From positions 1 through 54,076 of the IMG/VR virus record IMGVR_UViG_3300044951_001863: DNA of 54,076 nt; one strand, given 5' to 3'. The position numbers and the translations under genes are program-made. The notes beneath the pieces are model-generated. The model did no database searches. It was not told where the DNA came from and worked only from the letters and a program-made list of their open reading frames with translations. Each line of letters starts with the position of its first letter. Within the stretch, counting starts at the first letter, position 1. The DNA is from a virus. Of the stretch, positions 1 to 8,609 are shown one piece after another.

Positions 1-110
1 AACAAATGATTGAAGTAACTATTCACTATAAACAAGAACAATCAAACGAATTTGACTTATTTATTGGTCAAGTATTAAAACAATTTAAAAATGCAACAAA
101 TAACATCTGA
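1..110 (+). CDS. 3' end of an unidentified gene, cut by the window edge
   Basis: An open frame runs from the window edge to TGA at 108-110. The first ATG is at 6 and would give 34 residues (MIEVTIHYKQ...), but the frame is open upstream, so it is probably the tail of a longer protein. Its end overlaps the thioredoxin gene start by 20 bases, typical of the tight packing here. No domain is recognisable. Confidence 0.45.
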   Translation, partial: QMIEVTIHYKQEQSNEFDLFIGQVLKQFKNATNNI

Positions 111-411
111 AGAATTAAAACAAAAAATTATTAACAAAGAAAGTTTTGTATTAGATTTATTCGCAACATGGTGTGGCCCATGTAAAGTAATGTTAGTTAA
201 CTTAGAAAAAGTTAATGAATCGTTAATTAAAGAATCTACAGGAACACCTACATATGGGGTGTATAAATTTGATATCGAAAGTGATATGGATTATATGAGA
301 GAGTTAGGAATCAGAAGCGTCCCAACAATAAAAGTCTTCAAGGAAGGAATGCAAACATTCTCCCAAGCGGGGATTTTACAACCAGACCAAGTACTTGCTT
401 TGTTAAACTAA
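91..411 (+). CDS. trx: Thioredoxin
   Basis: A 106-residue single-domain thioredoxin, the usual family length. The active site WCGPC is at residues 27-31 and the cis-proline loop (SVPT) is near residue 78. It would reduce disulfides in the cytoplasm. In phages such proteins can feed ribonucleotide reductase or assist a polymerase, but no reductase or polymerase gene is visible here. It is followed after 5 bases by a glutaredoxin-like gene, so the two form a redox pair. No Shine-Dalgarno is present. The family call is strong; the partner is unknown. Confidence 0.93.
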   Translation: MQQITSEELKQKIINKESFVLDLFATWCGPCKVMLVNLEKVNESLIKESTGTPTYGVYKFDIESDMDYMRELGIRSVPTIKVFKEGMQTFSQAGILQPDQVLALLN

Positions 412-416
412 TTAAA

Positions 417-716
417 ATGAAAGATTTAAATGTTATTGTGTACACGATGCAAGGTTGTCCATTTTGTACAGAGTTCAAAGAGTTATTAACTAAAGAAGGT
501 GTTGAATTTTTTGATAGAGATATTGAGGTCTATAAGGATGAATATGACACATTCAGTCAAATAACTGAAAACGATATGATTCCTGCATTATTAATTATTG
601 AAGGTGATGGTGAAAACCATGAATCTTTTTTATATGTTCCTGATAAAAATTATTATGAACTTACAGAAGCGGTTGATATTGTTAATCAACATAGAAAAAA
701 CGTAGGAATTATTTAG
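417..716 (+). CDS. Glutaredoxin-like protein
   Basis: 99 residues with an N-terminal beta strand followed by CPFC at residues 14-17, a dithiol active site. An IPALLI segment stands where glutaredoxins have the cis-proline loop. It probably reduces disulfides at the expense of glutathione or of the neighbouring thioredoxin system. The C-terminal part is slightly longer and more acidic than in classical glutaredoxins. It is co-directional with thioredoxin and its stop codon overlaps the convergent gene that ends at 713. Confidence 0.82.
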   Translation: MKDLNVIVYTMQGCPFCTEFKELLTKEGVEFFDRDIEVYKDEYDTFSQITENDMIPALLIIEGDGENHESFLYVPDKNYYELTEAVDIVNQHRKNVGII

Positions 717-1471
717 AATAAAATTAAATCTTTATTTTTTTCTTTAATTACAGAATATTCTTTAAGTGGATTTGTGAGTTCTATACTCCAATCCACTTTT
801 TTCATTTCAGTACTTAACCAAGACATATCAAAATCAAAAACATCTAAAATTGCGGAAACTAATCTATCGTCATTGGTTCCAAGATATGGGTTAAACACTT
901 TAAGTAGGTTATCACCATCTTCATCTTTTAATGTGGTTAAATTGAATGTTAATGATTGTGTTGAATAATCTGACGGAATACTATAAAATATGTGTTTACC
1001 GTAGTAATATAATAATCTACCTTGGCCGAGAGAATATCCATGAGGAAATTCAGATACAGTAACCAATTCTTCATTGGTTATTTTTTTAGGGACATATTCA
1101 TTAGTGTATGTACAATCCTCAGACTTAAATAAATCAATTTGTTTTTGATTATAAGCACAATTGTCGGTAAAATAATAAGTGTGAGTAATCTCTGATGTAG
1201 ATGACATATCAACACCATATTCAATTAAGTCAATCGAGTGACTTATTTTAACATCTTTAATTATTGATTTGTATTTTTTTTCAAATTCTGAAGTTAAAGT
1301 TGAAATGTCTAAAACTTCATTATAAGTTGTTTTTCCTTTAATTACAAAGAAGTTGGTACAATCAATCACTTTTATGATAGACTGTTCTTCTTTTGGTATT
1401 TTAGATAATATGAAATCTGCAAATAAATTTGTTGCAAAGATATTACTTCCGATTTTCTTTAAATTCATCAA
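713..1471 (-). CDS. Uncharacterised 252-residue protein
   Basis: A minus-strand gene convergent with the glutaredoxin gene (stop codons overlap). I do not recognise the family with confidence. A segment near residues 35-55 (VIDCTNFFVIKGKTTYNEV) is loosely reminiscent of the beta strand of S-adenosylmethionine synthetases, but the ATP- and metal-binding motifs of that family are not seen. The protein is mixed alpha/beta in character and has no membrane segment. The start at MMNLKKI is the first ATG after several stops; no TATTTAT or TTTG box precedes it. Confidence 0.7.
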   Translation of the reverse strand: MMNLKKIGSNIFATNLFADFILSKIPKEEQSIIKVIDCTNFFVIKGKTTYNEVLDISTLTSEFEKKYKSIIKDVKISHSIDLIEYGVDMSSTSEITHTYYFTDNCAYNQKQIDLFKSEDCTYTNEYVPKKITNEELVTVSEFPHGYSLGQGRLLYYYGKHIFYSIPSDYSTQSLTFNLTTLKDEDGDNLLKVFNPYLGTNDDRLVSAILDVFDFDMSWLSTEMKKVDWSIELTNPLKEYSVIKEKNKDLILF

Positions 1472-1545
1472 TAAGTTAAATTATTATTTATTGAGTGAAT
1501 AATAGGGATTTTAAAAAATAAAACGAATAGAAGATTATAAAAATA

Positions 1546-2538
1546 TTAAATATAATCAGGAAATAATTCATTTATATTTTTATCTACTTTTTGAAAATCA
1601 GGGTAATCTGGTGAGCGAACACCCAAACAATCAGCCCATTCTTTTAAAACATCTACGTAACTACCCCAATACTCTAAAGTACCTGAATTACCGTAACCTT
1701 TATTATCTTCTAAAAATTTAACAATATCGGATTCAAAATTGGCTATTGGTATGACAAAGTGTTGAACTTCGGTATCTTTTTTATATCTGTGAGGTCTTGA
1801 TACCCATTCGCCATGACCTATAAAGTAAGTACTAAGTTCATTCCAAACTTCTTCCCAAACAGTATCTTCATACGCATTATTATATGATTGACTATGAATA
1901 CTATACAATTCTCCGTGTAGTTCTGGTAATCCAGTGTCCCACAAATATTTTAATGTTTCTTCGTCTCTAATTATTTGAGTAACATTCTCATAATTAATGA
2001 TTGGATTTTCAGTTCCTTGGGATGTTGCAATGTCAGACAAAAGTTCGGTTTCTGGTTCAATTTCTTTACCCTCAAGATTAGATACAATGTATTCACCAAG
2101 AAGTTTTAAATTGTCTTCATTAAGCTCTTCAACAACATCTCTGTAAACATCATCGGTTGTGTTCCAATAAGGGTCCCAATCACTTTCACCGCTAAGAATA
2201 CCTTCAATAGTACTTCGTGAGATATCATTTCTACCATCACAAAATAATTTACTTAACTCACCTCTATCATCAACATCCAAATAATAAACACCGTCTTTAA
2301 AAATAACATCATTCAATAGAGGTGGTACCCATTTGTTAAAGGCGGTTTTATCATTATGGTATAACCATAACAAATATTCATTTTGCCATTGGTCACCATC
2401 AGTGGCATTATTTGGGTCTATTTCACTCATTAAACCTCTTTTCTTTAATACACTGAAGAAAGTCTCATAGTCGTTAAAATATTTTTCAACATCTAAATCT
2501 CCATTATTAAATTTTTCTACTATATCATTAAAATCCAT
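1546..2538 (-). CDS. Uncharacterised acidic protein (330 residues)
   Basis: I place the start at MDFNDIVEKF (2538). The more upstream ATG lies inside a terminator hairpin, and a TATTTAT box sits 4 bases before the chosen ATG, as for many genes here. The product is acidic, rich in Trp and Tyr, and has no recognisable catalytic motif. A C-terminal segment (EYWGSYVDVLKEWADCLGV) resembles the F...W helix pattern of the small paralogs elsewhere in this window, but only weakly. Confidence 0.75.
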   Translation of the reverse strand: MDFNDIVEKFNNGDLDVEKYFNDYETFFSVLKKRGLMSEIDPNNATDGDQWQNEYLLWLYHNDKTAFNKWVPPLLNDVIFKDGVYYLDVDDRGELSKLFCDGRNDISRSTIEGILSGESDWDPYWNTTDDVYRDVVEELNEDNLKLLGEYIVSNLEGKEIEPETELLSDIATSQGTENPIINYENVTQIIRDEETLKYLWDTGLPELHGELYSIHSQSYNNAYEDTVWEEVWNELSTYFIGHGEWVSRPHRYKKDTEVQHFVIPIANFESDIVKFLEDNKGYGNSGTLEYWGSYVDVLKEWADCLGVRSPDYPDFQKVDKNINELFPDYI

Positions 2539-2542
2539 ATGT

Positions 2543-2549
2543 ATAAATA
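2543..2549 (-). promoter_or_regulatory. TATTTAT box, 4 bases before ATG
   Basis: Minus-strand TATTTAT ends 4 bases before the start codon at 2538. Member of the recurrent box class described in the findings. Confidence 0.55.
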
Positions 2550-2550
2550 C

Positions 2551-2577
2551 AAAAAAAGGGGCAATTTTCATTGTCCC
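2551..2577 (-). terminator. Intrinsic terminator after the MSCGCKNK gene
   Basis: Read on the minus strand, an interrupted stem with arms GGGACAAT and ATTGCCCC around GAAA is followed by seven T. It ends the gene at 2601-2762 and sits just before the next gene's TATTTAT box. Confidence 0.7.
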
Positions 2578-2600
2578 TCTGTTAATTTATGTAAAATTCC

Positions 2601-2762
2601 TTAGTTAGAGGTTTTATTTACATTGTAGTACTTCTCAACAGTTTTCTTGATAGCTTGTTTAATGCTTTCAGTTTGTTGTTGTTTAACAGCTTGTGCCTGT
2701 TGAACTTGAGCGGTTTGTTGCTCAGGTGTTTGATTTTGCTTATTTTTGCATCCACACGACAT
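2601..2762 (-). CDS. Small Cys/Gln-rich protein (53 residues)
   Basis: The minus-strand frame reads MSCGCKNKQNQ, then a Gln-rich linker and an amphipathic Lys-rich helix ending KKTVEKYYNVNKTSN. The CxC near the N-terminus could bind a metal. It is followed by an intrinsic terminator, which supports it being a real transcribed gene. From general memory, similar short proteins starting MSCGCK occur in large aquatic phages; I cannot verify this here. Function unknown. Confidence 0.7.
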   Translation of the reverse strand: MSCGCKNKQNQTPEQQTAQVQQAQAVKQQQTESIKQAIKKTVEKYYNVNKTSN

Positions 2763-2777
2763 AGTGATTCGTTTTTT

Positions 2778-3368
2778 TTAGTTTATTATATTAAAATTAT
2801 GTTTATAACAAGTTTTTCTTATTGTTTCTGTTTTACTTCCATTGTTAACTTTAATCCCCCTAAGCGAGTTTGATAATTTCATTCTCACATTCCGAGATTT
2901 CCCTTTTGCAAATCCATTTTGAATTAAATAATTGGCGCCGTCAACTAATGTATTAAATGTGTGTTCTTTATTAGTTTGAATATTAGTTAGTGAATATGTA
3001 TTAAAATTACCATTCTTGGTTAAATTATATTTAGACAATTTAACTTTAACTTCATTATTATATGTATTTCTTCTAAATTCATTTACGGTTGCCAAATTAT
3101 AACCAAACTCGCTATTGTTAGATTTATATTTAAAAATATGATAATTTTCTTTAATTATTAAATCTTTATTATTACATTCTTCTAATACTTCAAATATAAA
3201 TGAATCCTCACCAAATTTATTGTAACTATGTTGGAGATGACAATTATCGTGAATCCCTTTTTTTAACATCCAAAAATGTTTTTGTTTTCGGCTAATAATA
3301 TTAATAGAACTTCCGATATAAACTTTACCATCAATTAAATTTTCTATCTTGTAAATCCCTCCTACCAT
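2778..3368 (-). CDS. GIY-YIG homing endonuclease
   Basis: From the start at MVGGIYKIEN, the GIY motif is at residues 4-6 and YIG at 17-19, with the downstream Arg (residue 27) expected of the nuclease core. The C-terminal half contains NUMOD-like DNA-binding helices (ANYLIQNG, then a basic region). Such enzymes nick or cut DNA to spread themselves, and this one stands free between genes rather than in an intron. An alternative ATG lies 9 bases upstream. A TATTTAT box (3391-3397) lies 14 to 23 bases upstream. Confidence 0.88.
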   Translation of the reverse strand: MVGGIYKIENLIDGKVYIGSSINIISRKQKHFWMLKKGIHDNCHLQHSYNKFGEDSFIFEVLEECNNKDLIIKENYHIFKYKSNNSEFGYNLATVNEFRRNTYNNEVKVKLSKYNLTKNGNFNTYSLTNIQTNKEHTFNTLVDGANYLIQNGFAKGKSRNVRMKLSNSLRGIKVNNGSKTETIRKTCYKHNFNIIN

Positions 3369-3390
3369 ATTAAACAATAACTTTATTACT

Positions 3391-3397
3391 ATAAATA
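3391..3397 (-). promoter_or_regulatory. TATTTAT box upstream of the GIY-YIG gene
   Basis: Minus-strand TATTTATAGTAATAAAG, with the box 13 bases before the upstream ATG at 3377. It belongs to the longer-spacing group of these boxes. Confidence 0.45.
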
Positions 3398-3429
3398 GTG
3401 ATTATGGTTTAATTATAATATAAAAATGA

Positions 3430-3436
3430 TATTTAT
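3430..3436 (+). promoter_or_regulatory. TATTTAT box, 14 bases before ATG
   Basis: TATTTATTAAATAAAAGATTA precedes the ATG at 3451. Nearly the same sequence with the same 14-base spacing precedes the gene at 8668. Confidence 0.5.
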
Positions 3437-3450
3437 TAAATAAAAGATTA

Positions 3451-5223
3451 ATGGATTTTTTAAAATTAATACAAGAAGGAAGAGTTGATGACTTTAAATC
3501 CAAGTATGGAAAGAAATTTTCACCTGAAAATTTGAACAAAATTATTGAGAAAGTACCACAAAAATATTTTGAGTGGGTAGGCAAGGTATCTGACAACATT
3601 AACTTTGATGAGAACTTTACCAAATTAGTAGATGCTCTTGAAAGGTTTGATAAGATTTCAACAAACCTACCAAAAACTGATATTACACAATATCAAAATG
3701 CTGATGAATTAATAAACTCAATTGTGAACTATCATAATAGGGCTCGGAGAGATGTTAAAAAAGTTGAGGGTGGTAATGTTGTTTATGATGATGGAAAGTT
3801 TTTTGTTGTTAATCCATTAACACATGACGCTTCGTGTTATTATGGTAAAGGTACCAAGTGGTGTACTGCGGCAGAATCTGATTACCAATTCAAAAGATAT
3901 AATGAAGATGGAAAGTTATTCTACATTTTAGATAGAACTAAAGCAACCAGTGACCCATTGTATAAAGTTGCGTTATTAAGAAAATTTGATGGGGGTACAA
4001 TTTATTATGACGCGAAAGATGAGGCAATTAAAAATGGATGGATACTCAACACAAACAAAATTAATGAAATAATATCTTCAGTTGATTCTTATTTACAACA
4101 AGAATACGGAGAACAACTTAAAATATATTCTGATATTGCTTCTGCCAAAAAAGAAAAAGAAAGACTTGAAAGATTAAGAGAACAACAGAGAGTTCAAGGA
4201 ATGAGGGAAGACGCTCAAGAGAGAAGAGAAGATGAGGAATGGGATTTGAATGGTGATTGTCCTGATGAAGGATTAGAGGCCCATGCATTACTAAACTTTC
4301 TTGTTGAAAATTCAGATGTTAGTGTATTAACTAATGATGACAGGGCGGATATTCTAAGAATTAATAATGAGATAGAGGTACTTAAAAGAAGATATGATGA
4401 TGATGAAAGAGAAGGAGAACCTGATGAAAATGTTGAAATATTAGATGAAATTGAAGCTCTTGAGGATGAATTAACAACTTATGATGGACATATTGATGTG
4501 TACAACATTGTTCCTGTGGGACAACATTATGACTTAACTGAATTTGAAGTTATTGATGCTGATTTAGATGGTAGAAGATATGGGGTTGGTGATGATGATG
4601 ATATGCAAAAAAGTTGTTATGACTACGTGGATAATTTAATTGATGATATTGGTTATACAGGATTTAACTCAGGATTTGCTCAAGGGTATTTGGACACCGA
4701 AGCTATTGTTAAAGAAGCGGAAGATGTTTATGAAAATGATGTGAGAGATAGTCCTGAATCTTATTTTAGTGATGAGGATAGAATGTTATCTGAAGACCAA
4801 GAAGAAAAAATTGAAATCTTGAATAATAAAATTGAAAAACTTGAAAACCATATTAATGACATGGAAAGTCATATGGATGGTGGTGAAGGAGATGAAAGTA
4901 TTCAAGACAAGATTGATGAATTAAATGAACTTATTGAAGAATTTAAAGAAGAGATTGAAGAAATAGAAACCAATCCTGACGGAGACTTCCCTGAGGATAT
5001 GATTGAAGATAAGATTAATGAGTTAGTTCGTGATGTTAATTATGACCCGGAAGAATTCATGCAAAATTATGGGTTAGATTGGGAGAATTATATTGACAAA
5101 GATGATTTTATCCAAGGAGTGATAAATGCTGATGGGTATGGTGCAACTATAAGTAGTTATGATGGTAGTGCTGATGAGATTTATGTGAAAGATGAGTTAT
5201 TTTATGTAATCAGAATTGATTAA
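3451..5223 (+). CDS. Large acidic protein with a GTKWCTA motif
   Basis: 590 residues. The N-terminal half (to about residue 220) is a folded domain carrying GKGTKWCTAAES near residues 132-143 and a following FYILDR strand. The rest is highly acidic and coiled-coil-like (EEKIEILNNKIEKLENHIND and similar) with many Asp/Glu runs. Proteins with this WCTA signature are, from general memory, frequent in large environmental phages and lack a known function. It has its own TATTTAT promoter-like box. I infer a virion or late role only from that box. The acidic tail could mimic DNA or bind cations. Confidence 0.8.
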   Translation: MDFLKLIQEGRVDDFKSKYGKKFSPENLNKIIEKVPQKYFEWVGKVSDNINFDENFTKLVDALERFDKISTNLPKTDITQYQNADELINSIVNYHNRARRDVKKVEGGNVVYDDGKFFVVNPLTHDASCYYGKGTKWCTAAESDYQFKRYNEDGKLFYILDRTKATSDPLYKVALLRKFDGGTIYYDAKDEAIKNGWILNTNKINEIISSVDSYLQQEYGEQLKIYSDIASAKKEKERLERLREQQRVQGMREDAQERREDEEWDLNGDCPDEGLEAHALLNFLVENSDVSVLTNDDRADILRINNEIEVLKRRYDDDEREGEPDENVEILDEIEALEDELTTYDGHIDVYNIVPVGQHYDLTEFEVIDADLDGRRYGVGDDDDMQKSCYDYVDNLIDDIGYTGFNSGFAQGYLDTEAIVKEAEDVYENDVRDSPESYFSDEDRMLSEDQEEKIEILNNKIEKLENHINDMESHMDGGEGDESIQDKIDELNELIEEFKEEIEEIETNPDGDFPEDMIEDKINELVRDVNYDPEEFMQNYGLDWENYIDKDDFIQGVINADGYGATISSYDGSADEIYVKDELFYVIRID

Positions 5224-5249
5224 TTTATCATTAATTGTATTATTGAAAA

Positions 5250-6029
5250 ATGGGAAGAAAGAAAAAAATATCATTTAAGTTAAATCCTGAGTGGATGTTC
5301 AAAGAGCCTATTGATTTTGAATATAACAAATATACTTTATTAGATTACTTACAAAAATGTGAAAAAGGATTTGATAAGTTGGAAATATATCCTGACTTTG
5401 TTGAATTGTCGCTACATTTGGCGAACTTACAATCTATTGTTAAAGAAAATACATTATTACTGACTAATAAAAAATTTGAGTCGTGTGATGATGAAATCCT
5501 TGTTAAAGAACTTATTTCAAAAAAACCAAGACAATTATCAAATGATGAAGAAAGTGAGTTAGATAAGACTCTTACATTTTCAGGTGGAAAATTATTTGAT
5601 GCGTTTAATATTGCAAAATCAATATGGAATTTAGCCTATGATAGTACAGACATTTTTCTTAAAAAAAACAAAAAAGGATTAATCTCTGGTATGGGTTATA
5701 TGTTTTATTTTGATAAAGAAAATGAAAAATTAATGGTTTGGGAATATGAAATAAAAAAACCAAAAGGGGATACTCATAATAATAAAACTTATATTAATTT
5801 AATTTACGATAATACTTTGAATGGGATGACACTAACTAGTGTTATCAATACTTTCACAAAATGGAATCATACAGATTCTTATAAAGACCTTCCAATATTT
5901 GAGATGAAATGTTCTCAAAAACTACCAATGGAACAAACCATGATTCCAATCATGAAAAGAAAACTAATGGCATACATTTTTCAAATTGTTAACCTTGAAA
6001 AGATGAATTCCTTTGACTCTGAAAAATAA
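5250..6029 (+). CDS. Uncharacterised 259-residue protein
   Basis: It starts with a basic MGRKKKISFKLNP and is otherwise mixed in charge; no membrane segment or known catalytic motif is visible. It lies 26 bases after the large acidic protein and is co-directional with a run of short genes, so it probably shares their transcript. The C-terminal part (MEQTMIPIMKRKLMAYIFQI) is an amphipathic helix. Confidence 0.75.
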   Translation: MGRKKKISFKLNPEWMFKEPIDFEYNKYTLLDYLQKCEKGFDKLEIYPDFVELSLHLANLQSIVKENTLLLTNKKFESCDDEILVKELISKKPRQLSNDEESELDKTLTFSGGKLFDAFNIAKSIWNLAYDSTDIFLKKNKKGLISGMGYMFYFDKENEKLMVWEYEIKKPKGDTHNNKTYINLIYDNTLNGMTLTSVINTFTKWNHTDSYKDLPIFEMKCSQKLPMEQTMIPIMKRKLMAYIFQIVNLEKMNSFDSEK

Positions 6030-6046
6030 GTTTCTTATAATTACTT

Positions 6047-6262
6047 ATGGGATTTAATAAACGATGGGTTACTCTTGAAGGAAGTATTAATGCTTTAAAC
6101 AATGGTAGGCTAAAACAATATTATGGTAAGAGTGATGCTTTAATCTTTGAAGATAAGATGGGTGATTTTATTCATAAGTTATATTGTAAAGGTAAGTCAG
6201 ATAAAGAAATTCTTATAATTATTAACAATAAAAAACACGGAGGAAACAATGAAGTGCATTAA
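6047..6262 (+). CDS. Uncharacterised small basic protein (71 residues)
   Basis: Begins MGFNKRWVTLEGSINALNNG. It overlaps the next gene by 14 bases and follows the previous one by 17, so it is part of the operon from 5250 to 8609. No family recognised. Confidence 0.6.
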   Translation: MGFNKRWVTLEGSINALNNGRLKQYYGKSDALIFEDKMGDFIHKLYCKGKSDKEILIIINNKKHGGNNEVH

Positions 6263-6476
6263 ATTAATTAGACAAACAAAAGGTAGAGAATTAGGGGAAG
6301 TTATGAGAACTACCGACTATGACGCTGGAATTAGAGTAAAAGGTGGTAACTGGGCTTACACACCAAAATCAGATTGGAAAGAATACAGAGGTAAAGTTAA
6401 AAAGACCGACCAAGTAACCGACCAAGTAACCGACCAAGTACCGACTAAGAGAGGAAAACGAAGTGATAACCAATAA
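6249..6476 (+). CDS. Small protein with TDQV repeats
   Basis: 75 residues. The C-terminal half holds three tandem TDQV units encoded by near-identical repeats, then a basic tail. The start is preceded by GGAGGAAACA, a Shine-Dalgarno sequence that is unusual in this genome, where nearly all genes lack one. The middle segment (KGGNWAYTPKSDWKEYR) looks like a small beta domain. Function unknown. Confidence 0.65.
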   Translation: MKCIKLIRQTKGRELGEVMRTTDYDAGIRVKGGNWAYTPKSDWKEYRGKVKKTDQVTDQVTDQVPTKRGKRSDNQ

Positions 6477-6481
6477 TCATT

Positions 6482-6703
6482 ATGTGTATATCTAAGAAAA
6501 CATATTATATTGGTAGTGGTTGTAGTCAAACTGTGATTAGAGTATTTGATTATTCTATTTTATTTAGTACTTCACCATCAGGATGGTCTATTAGATTTAA
6601 TAATGGGTTTGGAATTAATGTGACCACAAAACCATTGTTTTCTGTTAGAAATGGCCATAAAAAGTCTCTTAAATTGGGGAAATATTACATAGTGAAATTA
6701 TGA
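6482..6703 (+). CDS. Uncharacterised small basic protein (73 residues)
   Basis: Begins MCISKKTYYIGSGCSQTVI and is rich in beta-prone residues. Its stop overlaps the DUF3310 gene start by 4 bases, consistent with translational coupling. No family recognised. Confidence 0.6.
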   Translation: MCISKKTYYIGSGCSQTVIRVFDYSILFSTSPSGWSIRFNNGFGINVTTKPLFSVRNGHKKSLKLGKYYIVKL

Positions 6704-6930
6704 GTAAAAATAAAGAAATGGTTAACCACCCAGAACATTACGGTGGTCAGGATAATCCATATGAAGTTGTAAAAGTTTGCGAGGCTTGGGGGCTTGATAA
6801 AGATGCTTACATCTTCAATGTTGTTAAGTATGTTGCGAGAGCGGGTAAAAAAGACTCGGATAAAGAACTCCAAGATTTAAAGAAAGCTTTATGGTATTTG
6901 GAGAGAAAAATTAAAAACTTAGAAAAATGA
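6700..6930 (+). CDS. DUF3310 protein (SaV-like)
   Basis: 76 residues with the family hallmarks: NHPEHYGG near the N-terminus, then a helix ending in NVVKYVARAGKKD and a Leu/Lys helix KKALWYLERKI. DUF3310 proteins are common in phages and are often annotated as nucleotide kinases on weak evidence. The gene overlaps both neighbours by 4 bases. The family call is good; the biochemical role is not established. Confidence 0.85.
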   Translation: MSKNKEMVNHPEHYGGQDNPYEVVKVCEAWGLDKDAYIFNVVKYVARAGKKDSDKELQDLKKALWYLERKIKNLEK

Positions 6931-7358
6931 TTTATTGGTTAACAGGACAACCTGGTGCAGGTAAGACAACATTGGCAAAATCAATTATGGAGTTAAGGTA
7001 CTTCAATAATTGGTACCATATTGATGGTGATGATATTAGAGAATTATTTGATAATAAAGATTATTCAAAAGAAGGACGAATGAAGAATATACAATTAGCT
7101 CAACATTTGGCTCAATATCTTCACTCCAAAGGACAAAATGTTTTAGTATCATTAGTGTCTCCTTACAAAGGACAAAGAGATGCATTCAAAGAGAAACTTG
7201 AAAATGCAATAAAAGAAGTTTATGTTTATACTTCAGAGGTAAGAGGTAGGGAACAATTCTTTGTTCAAGACTATGAACCACCAACAGAAAATTACATTGA
7301 CATGTGCACCGACAACATCACTGTTGCCGAATGTGTTGAAAAAATATTTAAAAAATAA
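6927..7358 (+). CDS. Adenylylsulfate (APS) kinase-like P-loop kinase
   Basis: 143 residues with a P-loop GQPGAGKTT at 7-15, then HIDGDDIRE, which matches the APS-kinase segment binding the substrate, and a later LVSPYKGQRDAF region. APS kinase makes PAPS, the sulfate donor. The protein is shorter than cellular CysC (about 200 residues), so another small-molecule kinase activity is possible. It overlaps DUF3310 by 4 bases and is followed after one base by a nucleotidyltransferase, which suggests a coupled activation reaction. Confidence 0.8.
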   Translation: MIYWLTGQPGAGKTTLAKSIMELRYFNNWYHIDGDDIRELFDNKDYSKEGRMKNIQLAQHLAQYLHSKGQNVLVSLVSPYKGQRDAFKEKLENAIKEVYVYTSEVRGREQFFVQDYEPPTENYIDMCTDNITVAECVEKIFKK

Positions 7359-7359
7359 T

Positions 7360-7761
7360 ATGGAAAAGATACACATAGAAGGAGACCCAAAATTAAAAAA
7401 TAACCCTGGTAAACAATTCTCAATGTTTATTGGAAGATGGCAACCATGGCACGATGGGCACAGATGGTTGATAGACCAAAGACTTGAACAAGGTAAGAAT
7501 GTTTTAATCTGTGTTAGAGACATAGAACCTAACGAACAGAACCCATTCACAGCACAAGAAGTTTATGAAAATATCCTTATCAAGTTATATGATTTAATTA
7601 TTGAGGGAAGAGTTAAGGTTATGGTAATCCCTGATGTTGAATCGGTAAATTTTGGAAGAGGAGTTGGTTACGATATAATAGAGCATTTACCACCTCAAGA
7701 AGTGAGTGATATCTCAGCCACCAAAATAAGAGAACAATTAAAACAAGAAGGTAAATTATAA
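7360..7761 (+). CDS. NadM-like nucleotidyltransferase
   Basis: 133 residues from MEKIHIEGDP; the longer upstream reading only overlaps the kinase gene. GRWQPWHDGH (25-34) is the HxGH nucleotidyltransferase signature in the form typical of archaeal-type NMN adenylyltransferase. ENPFTA-type (QNPFTAQE) and ISATKIRE segments follow, as in that family. It probably transfers a nucleotide to a phosphorylated small molecule. Beside an APS-kinase-like gene, an ATP-sulfurylase-like role is an alternative, but the motifs favour NadM. Confidence 0.78.
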   Translation: MEKIHIEGDPKLKNNPGKQFSMFIGRWQPWHDGHRWLIDQRLEQGKNVLICVRDIEPNEQNPFTAQEVYENILIKLYDLIIEGRVKVMVIPDVESVNFGRGVGYDIIEHLPPQEVSDISATKIREQLKQEGKL

Positions 7762-8609
7762 TGTTAGAAACAAAAAGAATTATTCAAGGAGATTGTATTG
7801 TTGAGATGGCTAAACTTCCTGAGTCAACTATTGATTTAATTGTAACCTCTCCACCATATAATGTTGGTATTGATTATGATAGTCATGACGATAGAATGAT
7901 GATGGATGAGTATTGGGAATTTACAGAACAATGGTTGACACAGGCATATCGGTTAATAAAAGATGATGGTAGAGTTGCAATAAACATACCTTATGAAGTA
8001 AATGTACAAGATAGAGGTGGTAGAGTATTATTTATGTCTGAATTTTGGGCGGTGATGAAGAAAGTTGGATTTAAATTCTATGGGCTTGTAGACCTTGATG
8101 AGAACTCACCACACAGAAGTAAAACCACAGCTTGGGGTTCATGGATGTCACCAAGTAGTCCATACATTTATAATCCAAAAGAGTGTGTAGTATTGGCCTA
8201 TAAGAAAGACCGTATTAAAAAGGTTAAGGGTGAATCACAATGGAAAGGAGAATTGGTTGATTTAGAACAAGAGGATGGTACTATTAAACAAAAGATGATG
8301 TATCAAGATGAGGATAAGAAAGAGTTTATGAGTTTAGTATATGGACAATGGGAATATTTTGCAGATACTAAACAACAAACCAAAGCGACATTCTCAATGG
8401 ATATACCATTAAAGGCAATCAAAATATTAACATATAGGAATGATATTGTTTTGGACCCATTCACAGGTAGTGGTACTAGTTTAGTTGCTGCTGAAGTAAG
8501 TGGAAGACGATGGATAGGGATTGAATTAAGTGAGAATTATACCAAAGTGGCCACTGATAGAGTTCAACACTTTATAGATAAAAACAAACAAATAGAATTA
8601 GATTTATAA
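7761..8609 (+). CDS. DNA methyltransferase (N4-cytosine or N6-adenine)
   Basis: 282 residues. The catalytic motif TSPPYN is at 29-34 and the AdoMet-binding motif DPFTGSGT at 232-239, so the order is that of beta-class amino-methyltransferases. SPPY is more usual for N4-cytosine enzymes, but N6-adenine enzymes also carry it. No cognate restriction gene is adjacent, so it probably protects phage DNA or regulates. The ATG overlaps the previous stop by one base, and a strong terminator follows. Confidence 0.9.
   Translation: MLETKRIIQGDCIVEMAKLPESTIDLIVTSPPYNVGIDYDSHDDRMMMDEYWEFTEQWLTQAYRLIKDDGRVAINIPYEVNVQDRGGRVLFMSEFWAVMKKVGFKFYGLVDLDENSPHRSKTTAWGSWMSPSSPYIYNPKECVVLAYKKDRIKKVKGESQWKGELVDLEQEDGTIKQKMMYQDEDKKEFMSLVYGQWEYFADTKQQTKATFSMDIPLKAIKILTYRNDIVLDPFTGSGTSLVAAEVSGRRWIGIELSENYTKVATDRVQHFIDKNKQIELDL

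Noticed and set aside
2655-2873. 72-codon plus-strand open frame
   Set aside because: Shadow of the MSCGCKNK gene and the endonuclease end on the other strand.
6405-6445. Short tandem repeats as an iteron array
   Set aside because: They encode in-frame TDQV units inside a coding gene, so a coding explanation is enough.
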